Assembly: GCF_025567095.1 (NCBI RefSeq)
Contig: NZ_JAOQJH010000003.1
Origin: Anthropogastromicrobium aceti
GTDB lineage: Bacteria; Bacillota; Clostridia; Lachnospirales; Lachnospiraceae
DNA length: 64,000 nucleotides
Strand: one strand, 5' to 3'
The stretch's first letter is position 1, and every line of letters begins with the position of its first letter. A program made the position numbers and the translations under genes. The notes below the pieces were generated by a model that searched no databases, was not told the DNA's origin, and saw nothing but the letters and a program-made list of their open reading frames with translations. Of the stretch, positions 17,398 to 25,839 are shown in pieces.

Positions 17398-17443
17398 TAA
17401 ATTACGTTTGAAACAATAGGGAAGAAATAAAGGAGAGTTGATA

Positions 17444-20400
17444 ATGGCTTACAGCAGTACAAAGAAAAAATCAGCTGGTATTGTTCAAATAAGCATTGGT
17501 ATACTTACGGTTATTTTAGTTGTATTAATTATTGCGATGATGATGATTGTATCTAGTATCCAGGGAACGGCTCGTATAGTTAACTATGCAGGTCTTGTTC
17601 GTGGTAAGACGCAGCGTATCGTAAAGCTTGAAATTTCTGGAAAACAGGAAGATGATATGATTCAGGAGATTGAGTCATTTATCGATGGATTGATGAATGG
17701 AAACAAAGAGCTGAACTTGGTTCGTCTGGAGGATAGTGATTTTCAGACAAAGATGGAAGAACTGAATGAATACTTTTTAATGTTAAAACAGGAAATTATG
17801 CAGGTGCGTGCGTATGGAGCTGATAAAACACAGATTCTTTCAAAGAGTGAACATTTTTTTGAAATTTGTGATGAGGCAACAGGACTGGCAGAAGTGTATT
17901 CTCAGCGAAAGGCATCATCATTATCAGTACTTGAAAAATATATAACAGCAGATATTGTTGTGTTGATGCTTCTGATAGGATATGAATTTATTAAAGCTGT
18001 GCGATATGCGGCGATGAATCGTGTTTTGCAGAAAAAAGTATATATTGATGGTGCGACAGGGCTTCCTAATAGAAATAAATGTGATGAATTGTTAAGTCAG
18101 CCAGATGCCGCACCAGAGGATATAGGTGTGTGCAGCTTTGATTTGAATAATCTTCGCATAATCAATAATAGTATGGGGCATGAGGCAGGTGATGAATATA
18201 TTCGCCGCTTCGCCGTCTGTTTACGCGCATCCATGCCGGCAGAACAGTTTGTGGGGAGAGCCGGAGGAGATGAATTTATTGCTGTTACTCACGGAATGGG
18301 TAAGGAAGAGATGAAAGCCTGCCTTGCATCAGTAAGAGAACAGATGGCAGAAGAATCTAAGTCATATCCGGATACTCCATTAAGCTATGCAGTGGGCTTT
18401 GCACTTGCAAGCGAGTTTCCTGGAAGTACAATGCAGGAACTGTTTAATTACGCAGATAAAAATATGTATATCAATAAGAATCATGTAAAACGTGACGAGG
18501 CAGCAGCGCAAAGACAATTGGATTACAAGCTTTTGAAGCTATTGAATATGCATGGAAAAAATTTCACGTATTGTCTGTACTGTGATGTAAAGCTAGATAC
18601 ATATCGTACAATTCGTGCAAATAACAATTTTTTTCTGGCATCGGATGGAAGCTATTCTGGTGCTGCAGACCAGATTGTTAAAGAGAAGATAGGAAAACAG
18701 GATAAAGATCGTTTCCGTCAATGCCTTAAGATTTCTTATTTGTGTGAAAAGATGCGCACAAAAGAGGACGTTATGGAGCTTAAGTATGATGTAAATGAGC
18801 AAGATAGTTACAGTCGCCTGACATTCATTCCAGTAGACTGGGAAAAAACTGGAATGCTTCATCATTTTCTCTTGGCATTTGAAACTATTCGTCAGGGTGC
18901 AGGAAGCCATGCAGATGCAAAGGAACAGCTGACAATTTATTATGAACAGCTAAAGCAGTCTATTTTGGAGAACGACAGCTACGTAGATGCACTTCTCGAA
19001 CAAGCTGATGTCATTTATACGGTAAATCTCACAAATGATATTTTGGAAAGAATCATCCTTTTAGGTAAAAGAAAAAAAGAAAGTCTGGATATGCTTTTTG
19101 ATTATCCGCTTCCTGGTTCGTATAGGGATTATTGCAGTGAGTATAAAAGAATAGTCACGCAGGAAACTCTTGGAAGCTATCGTATGGCAGATGATTGTGA
19201 AAAGCTGTTAAAGCGTTTTGATGCGGGCGAAAAATATTTGTCAGTTGAATTTTGTATTTATGGAGATAATGGCATTGTTTACTGGATACAAAAAACTATT
19301 TTGATGACGCAGACAGTTGTGTTTGACGAAGAAACAAGGAATGAGATTTATGTTGTCCATGCAATTGTTCTCTTGCAGGATACTACCCAGCTGCATGAGC
19401 GCGATGAGCAGGAGCACGCAAGATTGCAGGCGGCTTTTGATGAAATGCGCGTGGCAAACCGCACAAAAACACAGTTTTTGGCGCGCATGAGTCATGACAT
19501 TCGTACACCGCTTAATGGAATCATTGGTCTTTTAAAGATTGATGAGGAGCACTTTGATGATGAAGAGCTTGTGAAGGAAAATCATGAAAAGATGAAAGTT
19601 GTAGCAGACCATTTACTCTCATTGATTAACGATATACTGCAGATGAGTAAGCTTGAGGAAGGCAATATTGCTTTGAAGCATGAACAGATTTGTTTGCAGG
19701 AATTGATGAATGATATTGAAACAATCACTATATCACGCGCAGTGAGTGAAGGAATTAAATGGGAGTATGAGAAGAAAAAAACAGATTTTGTTTATCCTTA
19801 TATTTACGGAAGCCCTCTTCATATTCGCCAGATCTTTTTAAATATTTACGGAAACTGTATCAAATATAACAGGAAGAATGGAACTATAATGACATCTGTA
19901 GAGTCACTGGGAGATAAGGATGGGATTTGTACGTACAGATGGACTATTTCAGATAACGGCATGGGTATGAGCAAGGAGTTTTTGTCTCATATTTTTGAAC
20001 CATTTGTACAGGAAAAAAATGATGCAAGAAGCATTTATCAGGGAACAGGACTTGGAATGGCAATTGTAAAGGAACTGATTAATCAGATGAAAGGAACAAT
20101 TGAAATTTCAAGTGAAGTGGGAGTTGGCTCAACCTTTGTTGTTACAATTCCATTTGAGATAGCCCCACCACCACAAAAGCTGCAGGAAAAAGAGTCGACT
20201 GGCAGTATTGAGGGTATGAAGCTATTGATGGCAGAGGATAATGAACTGAATGCTGAGATTGCGACAACACTTCTGACTGACAGAGGTGCTCTTGTAACGA
20301 ATGTATCAGATGGAAAGCAGGCACTTGATGAGTTTACAAAAAATCCGCCTGGAACGTATGATGCAATTTTGATGGATATAATGATGCCTGTTATGGATGG

Positions 20401-20596
20401 ACTTACAGCAACAAAGGCGATTAGAAGTCTCACACGACCAGATGCAAAGACAATTCCCATTCTTGCAATGACAGCAAATGCTTTTGAAGAGGATGCAAAG
20501 CAGTGTTTTGCTGCTGGTATGAATGCACATATTGCAAAACCAATTGATATGGAATTTTTAGAAAAAACTTTACAACGCATTTATGAGCAGTTATAA
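17444..20596 (+). CDS. GGDEF-containing hybrid histidine kinase (TM-GGDEF-HK-REC)
   Basis: About 1050 residues from ATG 17444 (AAAGGAGAG upstream; the TTG at 17438 is less likely). Two spans (about 12-35 and 167-185) enclose a helical sensor like the PilJ/type IV pili chemotaxis N-domain (RGKTQRIVKLE). A GGDEF domain follows, with intact GRAGGDEF (GGDEF 274-278) and substrate-site sequence NSMGHEAGDEY. Then come a PAS-like linker, HisKA with His684 in SHDIRTPLNGI, HATPase with DNGMGMS, and a receiver with Asp978. Keeping an intact diguanylate cyclase motif in the same chain as a complete hybrid kinase is unusual. It links phosphorelay to cyclic di-GMP, the ligand of the riboswitch at 361. Activity of the GGDEF part is inferred from motif retention only. 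Confidence 0.88.
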   Translation: MAYSSTKKKSAGIVQISIGILTVILVVLIIAMMMIVSSIQGTARIVNYAGLVRGKTQRIVKLEISGKQEDDMIQEIESFIDGLMNGNKELNLVRLEDSDFQTKMEELNEYFLMLKQEIMQVRAYGADKTQILSKSEHFFEICDEATGLAEVYSQRKASSLSVLEKYITADIVVLMLLIGYEFIKAVRYAAMNRVLQKKVYIDGATGLPNRNKCDELLSQPDAAPEDIGVCSFDLNNLRIINNSMGHEAGDEYIRRFAVCLRASMPAEQFVGRAGGDEFIAVTHGMGKEEMKACLASVREQMAEESKSYPDTPLSYAVGFALASEFPGSTMQELFNYADKNMYINKNHVKRDEAAAQRQLDYKLLKLLNMHGKNFTYCLYCDVKLDTYRTIRANNNFFLASDGSYSGAADQIVKEKIGKQDKDRFRQCLKISYLCEKMRTKEDVMELKYDVNEQDSYSRLTFIPVDWEKTGMLHHFLLAFETIRQGAGSHADAKEQLTIYYEQLKQSILENDSYVDALLEQADVIYTVNLTNDILERIILLGKRKKESLDMLFDYPLPGSYRDYCSEYKRIVTQETLGSYRMADDCEKLLKRFDAGEKYLSVEFCIYGDNGIVYWIQKTILMTQTVVFDEETRNEIYVVHAIVLLQDTTQLHERDEQEHARLQAAFDEMRVANRTKTQFLARMSHDIRTPLNGIIGLLKIDEEHFDDEELVKENHEKMKVVADHLLSLINDILQMSKLEEGNIALKHEQICLQELMNDIETITISRAVSEGIKWEYEKKKTDFVYPYIYGSPLHIRQIFLNIYGNCIKYNRKNGTIMTSVESLGDKDGICTYRWTISDNGMGMSKEFLSHIFEPFVQEKNDARSIYQGTGLGMAIVKELINQMKGTIEISSEVGVGSTFVVTIPFEIAPPPQKLQEKESTGSIEGMKLLMAEDNELNAEIATTLLTDRGALVTNVSDGKQALDEFTKNPPGTYDAILMDIMMPVMDGLTATKAIRSLTRPDAKTIPILAMTANAFEEDAKQCFAAGMNAHIAKPIDMEFLEKTLQRIYEQL

Positions 20597-20641
20597 TGAT
20601 AACGAATTTATTTTAAGAAGTCTAAAGAAGGGGGACTATAA

Positions 20642-22297
20642 GTGAAAATTAAAAGAAAACAAATGGTAATGCTTGTGATGCTTGCAATATTTGCAGCATT
20701 ACTTGTTGTCACAATAACAACAGGAGGCAAAGAGACAGACGGTGAATATACAAGCATCGCATATGCTACCATTTTTTCACTGCTTCCGCCAGTTATTGCA
20801 ATTGGTCTTGCACTTTTTACAAAAGAAGTATATACATCACTTCTTGCAGGAATCCTTGCAGGTGCATTGCTGTATTCTAATGGAAATCTGGAAACAATGG
20901 TCAACACTATGTTCTTTCATGAAGAGGGCGGTATGGTGTATAAGCTTGCAGATGCATGGAATGTCGGAATAATTGTGTTTCTTGTTATGCTTGGAATTTT
21001 GGTGTCACTGTTAAATAAAGCAGGCGGTTCAGCAGCATTTGGAAAGTGGGCATCAAAGCGTATTAAGACAAGAATCGGTGCACAGATCAGTGTTATGATT
21101 CTTGGTGTAATGATTTTTGTCGATGATTATTTCAACTGTCTGACAGTAGGAAGTGTTATGCGTCCTGTGACAGACCGCCACAAGGTATCAAGAGCAAAAC
21201 TGTCCTATATTATTGATGCGACAGCAGCACCAGTATGCATCATTGCACCAATCAGCTCTTGGGCAGCAGCAGTCACTTCATCTGTTCCATCCGATTCTGG
21301 AATCAATGGTTTTGCCGTATTTATTCAGACAATCCCATACAATCTATATGCGATTCTTACACTTGTAATGCTAGTTGCTATCACACTTCTTCGCGTTGAT
21401 TTTGGACCAATGAAGCGCCACGAGATGAATGCAATTGCAGGTGATTTATTTACTACACCGGGAAGGCCATATGAGGGCAATGAGGAAGAAGTTATTAAGG
21501 AAAATTCTCATGTGCTTGATCTGATTCTTCCAGTAGCCGTTTTGATTGCAAGCTGTATTATTTCAATGATTTATACAGGTGGATTTTTTGAAGGCACATC
21601 ATTTGTAGACGCCTTTGCAGGATCTGATGCGTCTGTTGGACTTGTACTTGGCGGTGCTGTGACATTGGCATTCACATTTGTTTACTATATGATGAGAGAT
21701 GTTCTCACCTTCCAGGAATTTACAGAGTGTATTCCAGATGGATTTAAATCTATGATTGCACCTATTATGATTCTTACTTTGGCATGGACACTGTCAGGTA
21801 TGACAAATCTTCTTGGTGCGAAGGTATTTGTTGCAGATTTGGTGGAGCATTCTGCACAGGGAATGCAAGGCTTTTTGCCTATGATCATTTTCCTCGTTGC
21901 GGCATTTCTTGCATTTGCAACAGGAACATCATGGGGAACTTTTAGTATCCTTATTCCTATTGTAATCGGTGTATTTCCGTCTGGTCAGATGATGGCAATC
22001 TCAATCTCATCCTGTCTGGCAGGTGCTGTGTGCGGTGATCATTGCTCTCCAATTTCTGATACAACGATTATGGCATCAGCAGGCGGTCATTGTGAGCATG
22101 TCAACCATGTAGCAACTCAGATTCCATATGTTGCACTCGTGGCAGCTGTATGTATGGTAGGATATTTTATCATTGGTGTGCTGCAGGCAGTTGGTATGGC
22201 ACAGCTTTCTCTTATTTCACTTCCGATTTGTATTGTGATTTTAGTAGGAGCACTTTGTGTAATTCGCGCAAAGACAGGTGGAAAAGAGGAAATCTAA
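20642..22297 (+). CDS. nhaC: NhaC-family Na+/H+ antiporter
   Basis: The 551-residue polytopic membrane protein has about a dozen hydrophobic segments. Its family signatures include a polar-in-membrane block VDDYFNCLTVGSVMRPV and the late loop GDHCSPISDTTIMAS. This superfamily exchanges sodium and protons, and some relatives move amino or organic acids. GTG at 20642 follows GAAGGGGGACT. It is the last gene of the operon from 12504 and closes at the terminator at 22337. An antiporter co-transcribed with two hybrid kinases suggests that ion or pH balance, or an organic-acid substrate, is part of what this operon responds to. Confidence 0.85.
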   Translation: MKIKRKQMVMLVMLAIFAALLVVTITTGGKETDGEYTSIAYATIFSLLPPVIAIGLALFTKEVYTSLLAGILAGALLYSNGNLETMVNTMFFHEEGGMVYKLADAWNVGIIVFLVMLGILVSLLNKAGGSAAFGKWASKRIKTRIGAQISVMILGVMIFVDDYFNCLTVGSVMRPVTDRHKVSRAKLSYIIDATAAPVCIIAPISSWAAAVTSSVPSDSGINGFAVFIQTIPYNLYAILTLVMLVAITLLRVDFGPMKRHEMNAIAGDLFTTPGRPYEGNEEEVIKENSHVLDLILPVAVLIASCIISMIYTGGFFEGTSFVDAFAGSDASVGLVLGGAVTLAFTFVYYMMRDVLTFQEFTECIPDGFKSMIAPIMILTLAWTLSGMTNLLGAKVFVADLVEHSAQGMQGFLPMIIFLVAAFLAFATGTSWGTFSILIPIVIGVFPSGQMMAISISSCLAGAVCGDHCSPISDTTIMASAGGHCEHVNHVATQIPYVALVAAVCMVGYFIIGVLQAVGMAQLSLISLPICIVILVGALCVIRAKTGGKEEI

Positions 22298-22336
22298 GAC
22301 TTTTTGCAAAAGTATTTCAAAATAATGTTTTTTTAA

Positions 22337-22386
22337 TAAAACAGCTCTCTGCGGAAGATATTACATATCAGCAGAGGGCTGTTTTT
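22337..22386. terminator. Bidirectional terminator between nhaC and the XRE gene
   Basis: AAAACAGCTCTCTGC pairs with GCAGAGGGCTGTTTTT around an 18-base loop. A-run on the left and T-run on the right let it serve both convergent genes. Confidence 0.85.
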
Positions 22387-22392
22387 GACATT

Positions 22393-22692
22393 TTATTCTA
22401 ATATAGAGTCGAGAAAGACAAGTAAAGCTTCGCGTTGTTTTGGCGTCAGGCGGTATACTTTAGCAATAAGTGGATCATCACAAAATTGTCCATTTGTCTG
22501 CTCATCAAAAAATTCACGCAGCGAGATATTTAATGCTTCGCAGATATAGGATAAGATTTCGATTGTAGGATTTTTATTACCTAGTTCAATATCGCGCAGA
22601 TAGCTTTGCGAGATACCAGACAGTGTTGCAAGCTTATTTACAGAATAATTTTTTGCGGTGCGAAAAAAAGTAATGCGTTTTCCAACATTCAT
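22393..22692 (-). CDS. XRE-family helix-turn-helix regulator
   Basis: A 99-residue single-domain protein. Residues 5-60 form a Cro/CI helix-turn-helix (VNKLATLSGISQSYLRDIE, then NPTIEILSYICEALNISL), and a short acidic tail follows. It binds DNA as a dimer in this family. It is divergent from the BspA-like gene, and the space between them carries two candidate promoters and a 13-bp palindrome that could be its operator. No partner toxin is next to it. Confidence 0.85.
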   Translation of the reverse strand: MNVGKRITFFRTAKNYSVNKLATLSGISQSYLRDIELGNKNPTIEILSYICEALNISLREFFDEQTNGQFCDDPLIAKVYRLTPKQREALLVFLDSILE

Positions 22693-22770
22693 AGCATCAG
22701 TCCTTTCATAGTAAGTAGATCATAAATCTAGGATAGCAGAAAACAAAAATGAAAATTACATATATAGAGA

Positions 22771-22799
22771 TTGACAACATATGCTATAGATATTATTAT
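22771..22799 (+). promoter_or_regulatory. Candidate promoter upstream of the BspA-like gene
   Basis: TTGACA at 22771-22776, 17 bases, TATTAT at 22794-22799. Its leader to 22992 would be about 190 bases and would contain the palindrome at 22849. Confidence 0.55.
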
Positions 22800-22848
22800 G
22801 GCATAGGCAAAAAAATAATTGCTGAAATTAAAGAAAAATTGTGCCATA

Positions 22849-22879
22849 GACAGTGACTGTCATTCAACGCAGCTATAAT
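22849..22879 (+). promoter_or_regulatory. 13-bp palindrome and TATAAT box upstream of the BspA-like gene
   Basis: GACAGT-G-ACTGTC (22849-22861) is a perfect palindrome. TATAAT follows at 22874-22879 with no good -35 box at the right distance. That arrangement suits an activator- or repressor-controlled promoter, with the XRE or WYL neighbour as candidate binder. Confidence 0.45.
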
Positions 22880-22991
22880 ATTGTTATAGTAACTATTCAG
22901 AGCCACAAAAAATTGCGTTTTGCGAATGGGTATGAATAGCTAAACATTATTGGAACTATGATTTGCACATGAATATATAGGAGGAACGCAA

Positions 22992-24347
22992 ATGGTTCAT
23001 ACAAAAGAAGCTGTTTTGATGTTGGATACGCCATCCGAATCAGGAGAGTCATGCGTACTTGGCAGCACAATTCTTCGTAGTCAAATTGTTAGAATTCAAT
23101 TTTGTTCTAAAATGCCATTGGAAGTATGTCAGGAAGAAATGTGGGATGTGTCTGCAGCACATGATCGGAGCATTTTGGCATGGGCAAAGAAGGTTTTCAT
23201 TTATTCTAAACTGTTGTATGAATTATATATAGCTTCAGATACCAAAATAAAGCTGCAAAACGCCAGAGGACTGTTTTGGGGATATGAGAATCTCTGTGAA
23301 ATCAATTTAGATAAATGGATTGATTCAAGCAGTGTATCAGATATGAGTTATATGTTTTGTGGATGCCATAGCCTGAAAAAATTGGATGTATCAGGACTAG
23401 ACACATCAAATGTAGTTAATATGGAAGGAATGTTTTATTGGTGCAGTAAGCTTCAGACTTTGGATGTGAGTTATTTTGACACATCACATGTAATCAATAT
23501 GAAAAGCATGTTTGATTATTGCAGCAGTTTAAAAAAATTGGATTTAAGTTCATTTTGCACCAAGCATGTAATTGATTTTTCGTCAATGTTTGGAGAATGT
23601 ATTCAGTTAGAAAAGCTAGTTTTAAGCGGATGGGATACTAAAAGTGCAGTATATATGCGTGGGATGTTTGAAAACTGCAGAAGTCTTCGCATGCTTGACG
23701 TATTATCTTTTGACACAAAAAATGTTATCAATATGAGAAATATGTTTGCAGGCTGCGAGCAGTTAAGACATATCGAACTATCCTCATTTTCGACAGGAGC
23801 ATTGCAGGACATGAGGGAAATGTTTCACAATTGCAATTGTTTACAGACACTTGATTTATCAGGCTTTGATACAAAAAATGTAACTAACATGTCATATTCG
23901 TTCTGCGGATGCAGCAAGTTAACGAAGCTTAATGTAAGCAGCTTTGATACAGCGAATGTGATAGATATGAGTAATATGTTTTGTCGGTGTGAAAGTCTTA
24001 CAAGTATTGATGTAAGCCATTTTGATACATCACATACAGAGAGTTTTGCAAGAATGTTTAGAGACTGTGCAAAAGTAGAAATACTTGATGTAAGTCATTT
24101 TCAGACACAAAGAGTACTTCATATGGAAAATATGTTTTATGGATGTAAGTGTCTTAAGTATTTGGATTTACGTGGATTTGACTGCTCAAAGGCGGCAGAT
24201 TTGTCATATATGTTTTATGGCTGCCAGTCATTAAAGAATGTTTTAACTGCAAAACGACCATCGGATAGAAAACATCGAGCAATTATGATAGAATTATTGG
24301 CAGGATGTAAAAAGCTTGCAGAAGAAAAGAAAGGAATGGGGATATGA
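22992..24347 (+). CDS. Leaderless BspA-like (DUF285) leucine-rich repeat protein
   Basis: The 451-residue protein contains about twelve tandem repeats of 26 residues (78 bp), from about residue 118 to 425. The pattern is MxxMFxxCxxLxxLDVSxFD followed by TSxVxx, the DUF285/BspA-like leucine-rich repeat. The N-terminal 110 residues (including VLGSTILRSQIV and MWDVSAAHDRSILAW) are a capping region. BspA-like proteins are normally secreted adhesins, but this one has no signal peptide, membrane segment or anchor, so it should be cytoplasmic. AGGAGG lies before the ATG. It overlaps the WYL regulator by four bases (ATGA). That points to coupled synthesis and a shared role, perhaps protein-protein recognition rather than surface binding. 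Confidence 0.85.
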   Translation: MVHTKEAVLMLDTPSESGESCVLGSTILRSQIVRIQFCSKMPLEVCQEEMWDVSAAHDRSILAWAKKVFIYSKLLYELYIASDTKIKLQNARGLFWGYENLCEINLDKWIDSSSVSDMSYMFCGCHSLKKLDVSGLDTSNVVNMEGMFYWCSKLQTLDVSYFDTSHVINMKSMFDYCSSLKKLDLSSFCTKHVIDFSSMFGECIQLEKLVLSGWDTKSAVYMRGMFENCRSLRMLDVLSFDTKNVINMRNMFAGCEQLRHIELSSFSTGALQDMREMFHNCNCLQTLDLSGFDTKNVTNMSYSFCGCSKLTKLNVSSFDTANVIDMSNMFCRCESLTSIDVSHFDTSHTESFARMFRDCAKVEILDVSHFQTQRVLHMENMFYGCKCLKYLDLRGFDCSKAADLSYMFYGCQSLKNVLTAKRPSDRKHRAIMIELLAGCKKLAEEKKGMGI

Positions 24348-25348
24348 GAAAGAGTATGAAAGAAAGCAATGAAAACGCGAAAATCAGAAAGAGCGCGCAG
24401 AATGCAAACTCTGATTTCAAATATAAGCGTATTTTACAGCTTTACACCAGATTACTTAAAGGTGAGGTGATAAACAAGGCAAAGGAGGCAGCAGCTGCGA
24501 ATGTCACAGAGCGTTCTATCCAGCGTGATCTTGATGATCTGAGGGCCTTTTTTGATGAGCAGGCAGCAAATGGAAAAGATTCCTATGAGCTTGTATACAG
24601 CCGTAAAGAGCATGGCTATCTTTTACATACAAAAGAAGCACCGACCTTTACAGACAGTGAAGTGCTGGCTGTTTGCAAAATTCTTTTGGAAAGTCGTGCA
24701 TTTAGGAAAGATGAGCTTGAGCCTATGCTTCGAAAGCTTATAAATAATGGTGTCCCGAGAGAAAAGCAAAAGGCAATCAAAGAACTGATCTCAAATGAAC
24801 TGTTTCATTATATAGAGCCACAGCATAGACAGCACCTTGTTGAAAAATTGTGGGATTTGGGAATGGCAGTCAAAGAACAGCGTATGATGAAGATTTCATA
24901 TCAGAAGCAGAATGGTGCGATTGTGGAAAGAAAGATTAAGCCAGTTGGCATTATGTTTTCTGAATTTTATTTTTATATGCCAGCCTTTATAGCTGATATT
25001 GACAAGGAATCTCATTTTACAAATAAAGATGACAGCTTTCCAACAATTTATCGAATAGATAGAATCCGTTCTTTTGAGGTATTAGAAGAGACATTTGAAA
25101 TTCCATATCGTGACCGCTTCGAAGAAGGAGAGTTTCGCAAGCGCATCCAGTTTATGTATGGCGGACGGCTGCGCAGCATTCGCTTTATCTATAAGGGAAG
25201 CAGCGTCGAGGCTGTACTAGATCGACTGCCAACAGCACAGATTATCGCAAAGAGACCAGAAGGCTATCTGATCAGCGCAGAGGTGTTTGGAGACGGCATT
25301 GATATGTGGATCAGGAGCCAGGGAGATATGGTGGAAGTGGTGAAGTGA
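24344..25348 (+). CDS. WYL-domain transcriptional regulator
   Basis: The 334-residue protein has an N-terminal winged helix-turn-helix of the DeoR/YafY type (KYKRILQLYTRLLKGE, then ERSIQRDLDDLRAFFDE) and a WYL ligand-sensing domain (about residues 170-260, with IKPVGIMFSEFYFYMPAFI). The C-terminal WCX-like part ends at VEVVK. WYL proteins sense nucleic-acid or nucleotide ligands in several studied cases and often control stress or phage-defence genes. It shares an ATGA overlap with the BspA-like gene and may regulate the promoter region at 22771-22879. No clear terminator follows. Confidence 0.85.
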   Translation: MRKSMKESNENAKIRKSAQNANSDFKYKRILQLYTRLLKGEVINKAKEAAAANVTERSIQRDLDDLRAFFDEQAANGKDSYELVYSRKEHGYLLHTKEAPTFTDSEVLAVCKILLESRAFRKDELEPMLRKLINNGVPREKQKAIKELISNELFHYIEPQHRQHLVEKLWDLGMAVKEQRMMKISYQKQNGAIVERKIKPVGIMFSEFYFYMPAFIADIDKESHFTNKDDSFPTIYRIDRIRSFEVLEETFEIPYRDRFEEGEFRKRIQFMYGGRLRSIRFIYKGSSVEAVLDRLPTAQIIAKRPEGYLISAEVFGDGIDMWIRSQGDMVEVVK

Positions 25349-25768
25349 TGTTGGTGCCCCGAAAGTTTTACGAGAATGTCAGAATACTAGAATGCCACAT
25401 CGGAAGTTTTACGAAGGGCGGTAGGAGTGCAACCCGTATGTTCTGAGAAGGGCGTCCTCGGCGATGACTTTGTCGGTGCCCCTTGTTCCCGCGGCGCCTT
25501 TTACGCACCTTTTTTTCTTAGTTACTGCGTAAGCCCGCTCCCACACGGGAATCGCCTCGTAAAGTTCATCCGCCTCGGCCGTCCTAGCGAAGGTTACGTA
25601 TTGAAAATGATGGAATAAGTAATTGGAGAAAATATGATGAATTATGTAAAAATACGATGTAATCAGTACATAAAACATATTGAGGATTGTTTTGCAGCAA
25701 TTTTTCGTTTTACAAAATATTTTCCACCTTGTCTCTATATTGCATATGTGATACAATATCATCATCAG
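25349..25768. other. Gene-free stretch with a GC-rich block
   Basis: No convincing gene. GAAGTTTTACGA-type sequence occurs twice (about 25363 and 25403), and GGTGCCCC twice (25353 and 25475). The block 25420-25600 is clearly richer in GC than either side and contains several short inverted repeats. It is open on both strands for 60-150 codons, but with no ribosome site and unnatural residue composition. It may be a structured RNA or foreign remnant. Confidence 0.4.
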
Positions 25769-25796
25769 TTGACAAAATTCACTGTGAATTATTGTA
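25769..25796 (+). promoter_or_regulatory. Promoter with operator-like palindrome for the EEP gene
   Basis: TTGACA at 25769-25774 is followed by the perfect palindrome AATTCAC-T-GTGAATT (25776-25790). A poor -10 (TATTGT, 25790-25795) lies 15 bases after the -35 box. A second TACAAT box lies just upstream at 25752-25757. A repressor binding between the boxes is a reasonable reading. Confidence 0.45.
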
Positions 25797-25839
25797 AATT
25801 TTCTATAAAAAACATAAGACATTTGCTGGGGGAGAAAAT

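Noticed and set aside
22992..24347. Surface adhesin
   Set aside because: Repeats match BspA-like adhesins, but there is no signal peptide, membrane span or wall anchor, so a surface role is not supported.
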